This document shows positions 51,381-63,480 of a stretch of DNA of 64,000 bases, piece by piece (the first letter of the stretch is position 1; every line of letters begins with the position of its first letter). The notes beneath the pieces were generated by a model, which saw only the letters and a program-made list of their open reading frames with translations, made no database searches and was not told where the DNA came from. This DNA is from Sphaerolaimus hirsutus. Lineage: Eukaryota; Nematoda; Chromadorea; Monhysterida; Sphaerolaimidae. The stretch spans positions 2,235,504 through 2,299,503 of the forward strand of contig OZ038460.1 in NCBI GenBank assembly GCA_964036195.1, written 5' to 3'. Position numbers and translations under genes: made by a program.

Positions 51381-52518
51381 CAACGATGGCAAAAACACAC
51401 ATATTAAATACGGAAACTCAATGAGTTTCCGTGTTTTTGTTTAACACGGAAACTCAGCAATTTTGAAAAACACGGAAACTCAAATGAGGTTTTTTTCAGA
51501 GAACACGGAAACACGGAAACACAGAAAATACGGCAATGTTTTTTGAGTTTTTTTCAGGCACATGATTTGAACTGAACAATGTAAGTATGAACATACATAA
51601 TGTATGTGTGTATAGTATTTTTATATGTATTTACATGAGTCAGTTAATCAGGCTCTCAATAAACATATTTCTGATGAGCTGACATGGTTTTTGCAAAAGA
51701 ATGTGATGATTTGATGAAGAAAAAAAAGGTTTTGCTGCTGTCAAGTTTTGGTGTGGTTTTGGAGACAAGGCGGTGTACTTAGCATGCCAGTGTCCACTGA
51801 CAGTGTGGAGGGTCCTTTAAGCCAGTGCCCAGGATATTGGGCGCTAGGCATCTCCATATGAACCCATTTTCTCTTGAACGTGATTTTTTGTTGAAATTTA
51901 ATATGAGGTGTTTTGGGATGGTAAGTAGTTCAGATACGTTGAAGGCTTCAACGATGTGCATGTTCAAGTATAGTTGCAGTTTAATCACACAGTACAACAT
52001 ACAGTGCACATCCATTGAAGTATTTTATTGTACAGTGTGAATTGTAATTTTTTTGACATTTTGTTGATGCTTATGCTGTGGAGTGGACATGCTTATTTTT
52101 TTGATTTTGTGGACTGTAGTGGACATTTTTGTGGACTTTTTGACACATGAACAAATATGCAGATCCTCAATATGTGGAACATCTATATCAGCAAAACCTA
52201 TAGCAAAACCTATATATGATAAGAAAACCCCTGTTTTCACATCAAAATGCTGTAAAATGCAACGTTTTGTTAGAAAACATGAGTTTTTACCAAAAAACTC
52301 GAGTTTTTACTAAAAAACTTGAGTTTTTACTAAAAAACTTGAGTTTTTACCAAAAAACTTGAGTTTTTACAGGAAAACTTGAGTTTTTTCAAAAAACACT
52401 GAAATAAAACACGGGAACTCAAGTTTTTTTCATGAAAAAAACTCAAAACACAGGTATTCATTTTTGAAAAATTCAAAACACAGAAAGTGTTTTTTATTTG
52501 AGAACTTACCCATCGTTG
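51381..52518. mobile_element. hAT-type MITE, TSD GCTGTGTA
   Basis: Exact duplication GCTGTGTA at 51373-51380 and 52519-52526. Ends CAACGATGG and CCATCGTTG. The left subterminal zone repeats ACACGGAAACTCA. The right one is a tandem array at 52281-52400. The core is about 650 bp. Confidence 0.9.
52281..52400. repeat. 20-bp tandem repeat of small palindromes
   Basis: Six units of GAGTTTTTACTAAAAAACTT. Each unit is itself an inverted repeat. Part of the 51381-52518 element. Confidence 0.85.
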
Positions 52519-52535
52519 GCTGTGTAAATTGCGAT

Positions 52536-52841
52536 TAGCATTGAAAAAATCTCTGGGAGATTTATATTAAAAAATCTCAGAAAATCTCAGAAAATATAAG
52601 ATTCTCTGAGATTTGTATTTTTCCCATGATCTTCCAGAGAGATTTAATTATATTTTCTTTTTGAGAGATTTTTTGAGATTTTTAAAAATATCAGAAAATC
52701 TCTCAAATTCTGATATTTATATTTATTGATATTATTTCAGGGTTTTTTTGAGAGAGATTTAATTATATTTTATTCTTGAGAGATTTTCTGAGATAATATT
52801 TAATTATATTTTCCAAAAATTGACGATTTTTTTCAATGCTA
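52536..52841. mobile_element. hAT-type MITE, TSD ATTGCGAT
   Basis: Exact duplication ATTGCGAT at 52528-52535 and 52842-52849. Ends TAGCATTGAAAAAATC and GATTTTTTTCAATGCTA. The interior is made of AAATCTCAGAAAATCTCAG-like words. It lies only 17 bp beyond the end of the previous hAT MITE. Confidence 0.92.
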
Positions 52842-53019
52842 ATTGCGATGGGACAGGCTTGGACCGATATTCCGTGTTGACTTATAAATCGGCTGTGAAC
52901 ACATTTGAGTTTACCGGAATGAGCTGTCAGTCAACTAAATAGTATCGGGATAAAAATAACTCATTCTGGTAAACTCAAATGAGTTCAAAGTTGTTCAAAG
53001 TTGAGTCTTTGAAATTTTA

Positions 53020-54271
53020 GTTATGTTTTGAACACATTTGAGTAAATTTTACTACATAAATATGTGTTACAACGTATTTACGTTTACTCTATAAATACAT
53101 TACTCGAGTACTGCGTAAATACGTTTACGTTTCCTCCTGAAAAAAAATACCGGTACTCAGTTACTCACATAGATTTTGAAAGTACGGGAGTACAGAAAAC
53201 GTATTTCAAACAGGCTTTATTATAGGCTTTATCAATGCATAACAAAGGGATGAACAAAGGGCATAAAGGTAACAAAGGGAGAGAAAAGCTAAAAATAGGT
53301 ACAAAATATCCGAAATAGCATAAAAATAAGCAAAAACACATAACTAGTGAATTTGATGGTAAAAAGTTCGAAAATTAGTGATTTTAAGCAAAATTTATCA
53401 AAAATACCTGCTTTTACGTTTTCCTGTTACAAAAGTAATTTAGGTACTCACATTTACTCATGAGTAAAAGTAAAAAATAAATACTTTACGTTTACGTTTA
53501 CTTTTGAAAAAGTTCCGTACTTTCAACAACTCTGGAGTACTAAATACAATGGATAGTTTTCGATCGCCATCAACTATATTTACTTAATGGATCCCTCATT
53601 CCGGCAAACTCAAATTCTTTCAAGTCAGTTTTCGCAATTTTGTGCGTGCTTTTTCTGATCTGATGTGCGTTTTCATGCTAACATGTCCCATGAATGTGCA
53701 CATTTGTTTTTGCACACTCGAATTTGCACGGCACGCCGGCTCACCCAGCGAACGACGGAATTTGTAATCTTTTGTCAAAGCTTATTATTTGTCAAATTTT
53801 AACGAATTTGGATGCGTTCAGTAGGCCCGCTGCATTCCAAAAATAGGCACATTATTTCCCAACCCCAGTACCGTAATTCCACATTCGTTGTATTACTGTA
53901 GCCGCCACCTTTACTGTACTCTCTGTGCTGCGCGGTGCACCACGTGCAAAATGAATGCTAAGTGTTAGGAGTGGAAAAATTTTTTTTCAAAGTGCTTGAT
54001 TTTTGTCTAAAATATAGTGTCTAATGTAATGTCTTAAATGTATTGTCTTAAACTTTTAAATATACATTCATTTTTATATATACATTTAATTTTTTTCAAA
54101 ATGTCCTGAAGGTGGAGTATAGTACAACAATAACGAGTAACAGGTAAAGTACAATAACACAGTATACATACTTGGCGGACTGCAAAGTATGTGTAGATTC
54201 CTACCATAATTTTATCAATAAACTCCCGTAATAAATTTTGTAATGAATTTTTTCCATAGTGAAAATGAAAT
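53020..54271. other. Intergenic DNA with a diverged GTTGTTGAAAGTAC element
   Basis: About 53090-53533 resembles the 15121-15559 MITE (ACTCGAGTAC and TTTACGTTT words, end CAACAACTCTGG), but its left end was not defined. The rest is unique and non-coding. Confidence 0.5.
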
Positions 54272-54274
54272 ATT

Positions 54275-54519
54275 GGCCCTACACACACTAGTTTTCACCG
54301 TGACATGTGTGAAAACTGAAATAGCGACATGGCGACATTCAGCTTACTCTTATTGTATGCTATATGTGTTTTAGTTTACAAATATTCAATTTGTAACTTT
54401 TATTAAATTAAATTCAAATTTAATTTTAATTAAATCATTCAACCGGGTTCATTTATTCGCATTTAAAAAAATTTCAGTTATCACACAAAGTCACGGTGAA
54501 AACTAGTGTGTGTAGGCAC
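54275..54519. mobile_element. CACTAGTTTTCACCGTGAC MITE, copy 2, TSD ATT
   Basis: ATT at 54272-54274 and 54520-54522. The interior is the inverted orientation of copies 1 and 3. Confidence 0.87.
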
Positions 54520-54599
54520 ATTATGATAAAAAACTGTAAAAAAATAGGTTCATTATTCAGATGGGTTACGGTAGGTTACCATACTAAGTGTAAAGTTCA

Positions 54600-55210
54600 C
54601 CAAGTATGCATATACTGAATATATTGTTTTGTCAATTTAAGACATAAATATAATGGTGTGGCTGTGAAACCATGAGATGTCATCAACACTGGTGACTTAT
54701 GCTACTACTTCAATGTCAAATTTCTACTTCAATGTCAAATGCAGAGATGGAAAANNNNNNNNNNNNNNNNNNNNNNNNNNNNNNNNNNNNNNNNNNNNNN
54801 NNNNNNNNNNNNNNNNNNNNNNNNNNNNNNNNNNNNNNNNNNNNNNNNNNNNNNNNNNNNNNNNNNNNNNNNNNNNNNNNNNNNNNNNNNNNNNNNNNNN
54901 NNNNNNNNNNNNNNNNNNNNNNNNNNNNNNNNNNNNNNNNNNNNNNNNNNNNNNACTTCAATGTCAAATGCAGAAATGGAAAAATTTGACAACAAAATGC
55001 ATCAAAACCAATGAAAATGACAACATATTTTAATTTGTGTGTGAAATGCATGCTTGCTTGCACAGGAAAAAATTAAAAACCATTTATGTATCAGTGCATC
55101 AGTTCTAAAAATGTAGCTTTTGCTGAAAAAAATCGAATTTGACCACCTAATTTTGAAAAATATATCATATACATATTTTAAAACAACAACATTTTTTAAA
55201 ATCAACTGCC
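54600..55210. repeat. Copy of the shared hAT MITE core, with assembly gap
   Basis: GTGGCTGTGAAACCATGAGATG on the left and AAAATGCATCAAAACCAATG on the right correspond to the core of 12006-12712. A tandem unit containing ACTTCAATGTCAAATGCAG occurs on both sides of the N run. Confidence 0.55.
54755..54954. other. Assembly gap of 200 N
   Basis: Exactly 200 unknown bases between copies of the same tandem unit. The round number suggests a nominal gap length. Open frames crossing it are meaningless. Confidence 0.98.
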
Positions 55211-58200
55211 ATCTCTACAAGGTGTGCTGCGCGCATGCTGTACCCTGCTGTGGTGGCCTGTACTGCTTGGAGGCGGGGTGAATATAAAAATCAATAAATT
55301 TGACTGCCCCCCACAAGCACATATACACCCCGTTTTGGCTCTGCTTGCAGTGTGGCCCATGTTTTGTTTTGGGTTTTGTACAAATAAGCCAGTGGTGTTG
55401 GTTTTTGTCTTGACAAAATGTCAGATTTTACAATCTTGTCTCGTTTTCAGTCTCGTTTTTTTTTGTCTTAACAGCTGATTTCAGTCTCATTCTTGGTCTT
55501 GACTAGGGCATCAAAAGTCGGTGTGTGGAATTGGAAAATGGAAATGAAATACTACTGTATATACTCAAATAATTGATTCCCCTGCTTTGAATAACCCCCT
55601 TGAATAATTCACCCCTGTCAGATGAGTGTAGAAAAAATACCCCCCCCCCCCTCGAATAATCCCCCCTTTAGGCATATAATGATGTTTTTGCATGCAATTT
55701 GAACAAAAATTGCACGTTATTTAGTAAATAAAGCATATTTCATGAAATGCTTAAAAATTTTGATGAAATAATAAACCCCCTTGAAAAATTCCCCCTCACA
55801 TAGTCCCCCCAATAAAAATCTGATGTAAAAATAATCCCCCACGGGGATTTTTCGAGTATGTATGGTATTTTCAAATTTGGATGATATTTTTTTGCACAGA
55901 ATGAATCTTGTTGTTTATTACAATTTGCAATTTACAGTTCTTTTTTCAGGTTTGGATGGATGCCAAAATGTAGGTATGCCTAAAAATGTTTTTTTTTTGA
56001 AAATGTGCTCAGAAGAACAATCAAAGATCAATGAGGGAAAACTACAATAACATTGATAAGGTTAGACAGTAGTGCATTGCTGGTGCATCTAGTTTACTCA
56101 CACCAGTAAAATAAAATTTCAGGACACACAAATCATTAAACACATTTGAGTTTAATTTCAAGTTTACCTTGTAATCTCCATCAAGTGAAGATTACAAGCT
56201 AAACTCAAAATTCAAGTCACATGTGTTCAAAGCTAATTTATGAGCACTCAATTTTGAGTTTACAGAAGTTGTAAACTAGCATGTGCACCTGCAGTTCATT
56301 GGATCAAACACAACCACTACAACAGGCAGAGGGAAGACAAATTTTATTTAAACCAATAAAAATGCTGGAAAAGACAAAAATTAGAATTAGAAATTGAAAG
56401 AATAATATAGGAAATGGAATAATTTAGCATTCAGTAACCCAACACAGAAATCTGAAAATCAAAAGTTTACATCCTAAATAGTTTCAACAACCTGATTTTG
56501 ATCACAGCCTCAAAATGCTGGATTCCTTTGGAATTTTTATTTAAATACATGCTGTCCAGACTTAAACATTTATTTATAGGGGAGTTAAAAACAAGGAAGT
56601 GGTAATACTCAAGGTAATACAAGGAAGATACCTGAACCTAATCACGATTGGTAAAATATTTTTGACATTTAAGAGTATACAGTTTTTCTGTTTTAACTTT
56701 CATTCATTTAACACTATTCATGGTTCCAAGATGTCTGAAGTTTTTCAAATTTCAATTTGAATCATTCCCTGAATACTAGTGTTTTTCCTGACAGTTTATT
56801 CTCTTCACATTCCATGTTACCTCACAAAATTAATAACAAAAGCATAGTGACACATGAACTGCACCACCCTGTGTGTATTCATGTGCATACATAGTTATGT
56901 AAAGTGTGTGTCTAAGTACCACATATGTTGTGCTGTGCTGTGCTTAGTGTGTTTTCAGTTAGTGTGGCCTACAGGCTGCCTGTAGTGTCCAGTGTGGTTC
57001 AAATTGGCAAGTGTTGACAGTTTTTAGCATCTGTAATGGTTACTTGTGAGTGGAGATTTTGTGTACCATTCTAATGAACATGTCTTGGAAAAGAGTTGCT
57101 GGTTTGATTTACACACCACTTGCTTTATCCCCAGATCATTTTCAATTTACTGCATCCAATAATTTTTATATGCTTGAAATGGATCATCTAGTGGTTGAAA
57201 CATTGTAAATATTACACCTTTCACAAAAATTAAAATTCATTGGAAGGATTCCATTTGTTTCATATAATTTTATAATATCCATATTTTTGTATGAAATTAA
57301 ACTATGTCACATTTATTTGGATCAGTGCCAACTTTCCATTGCATTGCACATTAAGGATGGGATTTATTGGACTGTTTCATACTGGATCATTGTGTAGTAA
57401 AAGTCACTCAAGTTTAGGTGTACCACATAAATTTACAGAGACTTTGGATAAATCCATAATTTGGGAAGTAAATTGGGAAGTTAGGAGTGTAATGAGAAGT
57501 AACGGTAAATGTAAAGTAAATAGAAAGTAAATTTAGAAGTGAGAAACTAAAAAATTATGAATTTTTTTCCCTTTAACTTTCTACTTTTCACCTACGAAAT
57601 TGTTTTTTTTTACCCTTCTACTGTCTCAACTGCTACCTGGGCCACCGTGTACCCCCCCCCCGCGGGAGGGGGCATCTGGGACAATGTCATATACATGGAT
57701 ATACATATGTATGAGCATATGTTTTGCATACACGGACATGATGCACTGTGCTTGGAGCTGCTTGAAACTGTGTGCCTATTTCAGGTGGAATATACCGGCA
57801 TTTTTGTATGTTGTAAATATGTACAGTTCTGTATATTATTGCGTATGGGGTTTGACAGGTGTATTTGTGGTCGATTGTTTACGTCGTTTTTACATTTGTT
57901 TGCGTTTTTTTTGACATGGTTTTAATATTTTCACATTTTGGGCAAATAAAGAAACGATTCAAGGACGTAACGAAAAATGGACATTTCTACATAACAAAAT
58001 TCAGGATGTTGGCCCCTGAAAGTGACATTTGTTACATAAAAAACAGTGACTGAAGCCTGGCGTAATATATTTATTTATATGTCACCTTCAAAATGATGAT
58101 AACATTTTGTCAAGGAAAAACATTTATCCCCACTCCTCACGTGGTCAAAATTGCCTTAGCAGTGAAAAGCTTTTTGCACATTTTTTTGTGATTTTTTTGT

Positions 58201-59325
58201 TGTGTACGTTGACCCCGTTTGTTGCGTAATTATTGAGTCACGAATTTTATACTAAATGTTGTAAATTTTGCTTTAAATTTTGTTTTAAATTTTGGATGAA
58301 TATGATTACCCTTTTCGGTTTATTTAGTGTATTGTGCGAGATTTTGTTATGAAATTGCTCCATTTCAAATCACTGTAGAAATTTACGTGTGAATATTGAT
58401 TTACTGAAGAATATCGAGCAAAAAACAGTAAATATATATATTTATATTTTATCTAAGTAAAATAAGTACCGTATTTCCTCGAAATACCCCCCCCCCCTCA
58501 AAACTGCCACTATGAATGAGTAACCCCCCCCCCCTCGAAATACCCCCCCCCCCCAAATTGAGTGTATAGATAACGTAAATGACAAAAGCTGCTGTTTACG
58601 ATCCGGGCAATGCAGAAGAAATGCGTTACAACTGTGTTACGTTAGAACAGGGTTTATACCATCTTCATAAATACTTATATATGTCTATAGACTCTTATTT
58701 ACATAGCTGTTATTGATGCATTTTTCTACGTCTGCGTACGTTACAAACAACAAATAAATACTGGTAGTTCAAGAAAATTCTGGCGAACTAATAATCCCCT
58801 GATAGCACATTTTTGTGACTTCACTTTATTCATCAAAATATGGAAACTTTCTCTGTAATGTGTAACGTATGCAGCCCGATGTGTGTACAAATATTTTGCA
58901 TGTTGCATATTCAATTTGCTGGTTGTTTCTACTTGTTGCCAATATTTTTACTGTTTTCATATAAATCTATTTATATACATCTGTACATATATGTATATCT
59001 TACACATCTATAAAATGACCGAACACACATTCATCTAACTAACACAGGCATGAAGCTTCAGTTATTCATATCCACAAAATAATTAACACAAAATAAAATC
59101 CTATCAAATCCTGTTAATTCACAAAAGATAATTAACAATTGTTCATTTCAACAGCTAAGGACGTGCTAAATCTAGCCTGATTTAGGCATCTACCGACCCT
59201 CTACCGTCATCTACAAAAACTTTCCAATAACACAGGGCTTTTCAAAGACATTCACTTCAGAAAAAGCCTGCCAGAAAAAGTAGGGTTGAAGTAGGTAGCC
59301 CTACTTAACCCCACTTGCCCTACAG
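55211..59325. other. Intergenic or intronic DNA, no supportable gene
   Basis: A CCGTAT-type MITE remnant lies at about 55550-55867 and a CATTTGAGTTTA hairpin at 56140-56260. A TACCGTATTTCCTCGAAATA one-ended copy starts at about 58468. A 122-codon frame at 57557-57925 has no recognisable motif. Introns of the gene beginning at 59326 could extend here. Confidence 0.45.
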
Positions 59326-59476
59326 AAAGATGGGTACCCGCCCGACAACTGAAACTGATGTGTGGGCTGTATCAGCAGATTCTGCATATTCTACAACCAG
59401 TAACAGTGCAACTAGCATGTCTGGCAGCTGTTGCAATGTTGTCCTTGTTGATCCCAGTGCACATCCTTTAGCACAG
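59326..59476 (+). CDS. Unidentified spliced gene, exon 1 of those visible
   Basis: 151 bp between CCCTACAG and GCACAG|GTGGGT. It starts with the last base of a split codon and ends in phase 0. It encodes a Ser/Thr-rich stretch with CCNVVLVDPSAHPLAQ. Not recognised. The codon pattern and paired splice sites support a real exon, and the phase fits the exon at 59715. Confidence 0.5.
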
Positions 59477-59714
59477 GTGGGTGTTGTGTTTGGGTGAAAG
59501 TGTTGTTATTTTTTAAATTTAGGTGTGTTGGCTGTTAGAATTAATTTGGTTTCTCAACATTTTGGGATAGATATTACAATAAAATAGCAGCTCCTGCTTT
59601 TCTCATACTTTTCTTAACATTCCAGAAAATGCACACCAATGCTATCATACCACACAAAGCCGAGCCCCCCGATATCACCCAAAACCAAACCTTCAACTTA
59701 ATCTCTCACCTCAG

Positions 59715-59923
59715 ACAGCCTCCTCAAGCAGTTCATGCAGTACCACAACCTCCTGTTCAGCCTCATCAACAACACCGGTCCCTAGATCTGCAGCTGTGAT
59801 CCCTACTCACCCTGAAAGTATGCAGATTGTAGGGGGAGGGATGGGCAAGGTTTCACTGGTGGAGGCTAGAAGGGCTAGGGAAAGTGTAGGGGCCATAATG
59901 GAGGGTGAAAGGAGGGCTGCAGA
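59715..59923 (+). CDS. Unidentified spliced gene, second visible exon
   Basis: 209 bp from CACCTCAG| to GCAGA|GTGAGT, phase 0 to phase 2. It encodes a poly-Ser/Thr linker, then MQIVGGGMGKVSLVEARRAR and ESVGAIMEGERRAAE, the latter probably helical. No family was recognised. An alternative acceptor at 59625 opens another frame that stops near 59800. Confidence 0.5.
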
Positions 59924-60353
59924 GTGAGTAGGGTGATGGAGGTTTGGGATAGTTCAATATGTATGTGCTAATATGGCAATTACATGCTATGACGCAGTGT
60001 GATGTTTACTTAGCATTAGAAGCCAAAGGTCATGCAAATATATTCAATTGACGTAAATAAGCAAATATGCACATTCTTGTGTAAATAACTGTGTAAAAGC
60101 TGTGAACAATAGTATCCTGTGCTGGTTTTGTATTGTTTGTATTTTTGTTTTATATGTAGATATATTTGTCATTCTTTTCAGGTGCTCACTATCTCCAAAA
60201 TTAATTCAAACAATTGAATTTTGAAGTGAATATCCAAAAATGATTTCATATTTTTAGAGTAAACCACAACAAAACTCATAACTTCCCAAAACAACACTAC
60301 AAAACTTCCACCAAACACTCAAAAATCACCCCCCCCCCTTCAACCCCTTTCAG

Positions 60354-60567
60354 AAGCCCCCAGCAGGCACCCTTCCTATCCCTAAACATTGGTCTGGAGG
60401 GCACCGCAAAAAGAAAGCTGTCCAATAGGGTGGCACAGCAGATGCGTTCAAGGACAGCCAGTGATGTGGAAAATGACTCAACTGAGCTGGATGTGTTGGG
60501 TGGAAGTGCCAGGGGGGACACTGAGGGATGCCTGCAGTTGCAGAAGGGTGCCCTACTGGATGTGAAG
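60354..60567 (+). CDS. Unidentified spliced gene, third visible exon
   Basis: 214 bp from CCCCTTTCAG| to GTGAAG|GTAGGG. It completes the split codon of the previous exon and ends in phase 0. It encodes FLSLNIGLEGTAKRKLSNRV, then QMRSRTASDVENDSTELDVL and LQLQKGALLDVK. RKLS and RSRTAS look like kinase-type phosphorylation sites. Further exons are not seen to the right. Function unknown. Confidence 0.5.
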
Positions 60568-62412
60568 GTAGGGTGGTTTTTAGAAGAAACTTTTAGGTGG
60601 TCTTTCAGAGACACTTTTTTATGTTTTAATACCTTTTTCCTAATATTTCATGTCTACTGTCACCATATAATCACAGTGGAACCACAGAATAAAAAGTAAA
60701 TAAATCATTGATTTTGCTCAAAAAATTCATTTTTGTGTCAACCTTTCATAAAACTTTACGATTTTGTTACAATTACAACCAGCATGGAACTAAAAAAACA
60801 ATGCTTTAAAAACCAAATTCAACACATGCTAGCACTATTGATGTTTTTCTCAGCGGAAATTACTTTGGAAACATGTATTTATATTTATCAGCTATTTTTA
60901 CTACCCACAAAGTGAATGCAAGATGGGGATGTGTTTACATCATTAAAATATGGCAATTAACAGCGGACTCATTAATCTAAGTGTTTCAAAAATAAAATCA
61001 AAATATGTAAACACAGGGTTTACAGTAAGAAACATTGTCTTTGAACATAAAATTACTGCATTTTTTATGAAACTAGTTGGATTTACCGGTTTCACAGTAG
61101 TTCATGCATAAAATACAAATCTACCGTATATCCTCGAATAAGTCCCCCGGGGAGTTATTTTTTCATCAGAGATTTTGAGGGGGGAGTAATTCAAGGGTGG
61201 GGAGTTATTCAAGGGGGGGGGAGTTATTTTTTCGTCAGTGTTTTTGAGGGGGGAGTTATTCAAGGGGGGGGTCTTATTCGAGGATATACGGTATATTTTT
61301 ATGGACATCAATAATCACTCCCCCAAAAATAGTGTGAAGCAATTGCGACTTGGCTTGCGTGGTTATTTAATTTTGTTGTTTGACCATAAATATTTTGGTG
61401 AAGCAAACCGTGCACTGTGCACATTTCATCTTCTTTATTTCAACACCCAAAGTGATGCCTTGCACCAACCAAAGTAGTTCAGATGCAGCCAAAGGCCAGA
61501 CAATATTACATGCATTTTTGCAAATGTCCTCCATTGCTAAATATTCATTACTAGCACGATTCTCTCCAGACATTCAGTCTGGTGTCTCACAGATTATTAT
61601 ACCCTATCACACATACATTTTTATGAACATCAATTATCTATCAGTCACTTGCACAGAACCATATTATGTAAGTCATCATATTCTTCACAGCACTTTCATA
61701 ATTGTATTTTTGTGAAAAATTCAACTTGCAGACAGAAAAACTACCTAAAAAGAACATTTTGCACAAACTCACAAAAATGCATTTTGACAAACTGCTTTTC
61801 AAATGGCAGCATACCTATCCCACTTGATACTTTGTCTGCAATTATACTGTACTTTTAAACCCTGTACCCTGTAAAAAGTACCCTGTTAACCCAATAAAAC
61901 GCGTGAAGCTACCCTGCGAGAGCTCACACAGCTACTTTGCAAAACCTGCTTACGTAATATAAGTGTTGCAATTAGTCTATTCAGTATGATATTTGGTGTT
62001 ATAAATAACACCTATGATGAGTTTATAACTACTCCAACATATAAATCACATTTATTAATTACAATCTGAAGAGTCACTTTACCAAACACAAGTGGAATGT
62101 AAATATCTTCAGTCACTAAGGACTTAAACCTAATTATTCATTACCTGACGACGTGAAATAGGGTAATTTTACTCTATATCAATAATAAAAAGGTTCAAAC
62201 CAATAATGTTTAAAGATATTTTATTGTACTTTGTCAATGAAAAACTAGAGACATGTATATTTTCCCGGTCTTTTAAAAAACAATTTTACATTTTAGTAAA
62301 TTTACGTGTCATTTCAAGCTTTTATTGGGATTTTCTCACACATAGAATATTTCCTTGAATTATTTGTAAATGGCATTTGGGTTCAGAGAAGATTTTGTTC
62401 CCACTGAGTTTC
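60568..62412. other. Intergenic or intronic DNA
   Basis: Contains the MITE at 61122-61293. Otherwise AT-rich with short frames. The frame at 61380-61715 (111 codons) shows no motif or splice partner. Confidence 0.45.
61122..61293. mobile_element. TACCGTATATCCTCGAATAA MITE
   Basis: Ends TACCGTATATCCTCGAATAA and TTATTCGAGGATATACGGTA are exact inverted copies with TA edges. The interior repeats GGGGGGAGTTATTCAAGGG. Confidence 0.82.
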
Positions 62413-62875
62413 CAGGGACGTAGCCAGGATTTTTGAGCGGGGGGGGGCGGATTGTATACGGAGCCCGGCGAACGGGGGGGGGGGCGGCGCCCCCCCCCCC
62501 TAAAATTTTACCCCTGTTGTAGGGGAATGGCGCCATGGCGCTGGCGCCATTCGTAGGCGCCACGCCATGGCGCCACGCCATGGCGCCACTGGCGTTGGCA
62601 TTGGCGCCAAAACAACAGTATACGTCTGTATTTTACAGGCAGATACAGCGACATGGACAGAAATTGAGTCCATTTTCACTGGCTTTTAGGCCGCGGAGAC
62701 TGGTCAGCCAAAAAGATATGTTGTGAAGGGAGAATGCGCGCTTGCGCGCAAAAATTTTTCAAACTGTCGACAAAATCGTCGTCTGAAAGTGCCATTTCTG
62801 GCACATTTTTTGGTCCGGCCCGGGAAGGGGGGGGGGGCGGCCGCCCCCCCCGCCCCCCCCCTGGCTACGTCCTTG
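62413..62875. mobile_element. hAT-type MITE (CAGGGACGTAGCCAGG), TSD TGAGTTTC
   Basis: Exact duplication TGAGTTTC at 62405-62412 and 62876-62883. Ends CAGGGACGTAGCCAGG and CCTGGCTACGTCCTTG. Inside are G/C runs, GGCGCCATGGCGCC words and the GCGCGCTTGCGCGC motif near 62726-62739. The terminus type is widespread among animal hAT elements. Confidence 0.93.
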
Positions 62876-62929
62876 TGAGTTTCCAACGGTATCTAATATT
62901 GATGTTTTATGATATCCAACCGGAACAAT

Positions 62930-63174
62930 GTGCCTACACACACTAGTTTTCACCGTGACTTCGTGTGAAAACTGAAATTTTTTCAAATGCAAATTAAAAA
63001 TCACGGTTGAATGATTTGATTTGATTTAAATTTGAGTTTAAATAAATGATAGTTAAACTTTGAAAATTTGAAAACTAAAACACATAAAGCATACAAAATG
63101 AGTAGGATGGATGTCGCCATGTCGCCATTTCAGTTTTCACATCAGTCACGGTGAAAACTAGTGTGTGTAGGGCC
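62930..63174. mobile_element. CACTAGTTTTCACCGTGAC MITE, copy 3, TSD AAT
   Basis: AAT at 62927-62929 and 63175-63177. 245 bp, the same length as copy 2. Confidence 0.88.
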
Positions 63175-63480
63175 AATGACCCTACTATCCTTGTTCACAA
63201 TTCAACTGCGAGTTGTGGCTATTAGCTGGAAAATGACATATTTTGACGCGCATTTTACATATGCATATCCGTGTTTTACTTACAAGTTTCGAATATTTAT
63301 GAGGTTCCGAAATTTTAAAATAAAATTTTAAACTTAGTTTCCGAAATTCCGAGAAGGAATTTTGTATATGTGTTATTTGTGTATATTAAAGGCGTTTTGT
63401 TGTGAAAACCATTCAGCAAATAGGTAAATGTTTTTGTATTTGGTGTATATTTTTACGCCCACGTGAAACCAATCTATAGG
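63175..63480. other. Unique DNA, nothing recognised
   Basis: AT-rich, no open frame or inverted ends. Confidence 0.5.

Noticed and set aside
52281-52400. CRISPR-like direct repeats
   Set aside because: Units are contiguous without spacers and lie in a eukaryotic hAT MITE.
54677-55063. Open frames crossing the N run
   Set aside because: They consist mostly of unknown residues.
59626-59802. Alternative exon from the acceptor at 59625
   Set aside because: It also follows in phase 0, but its frame stops near 59800 and does not join the 60354 exon.
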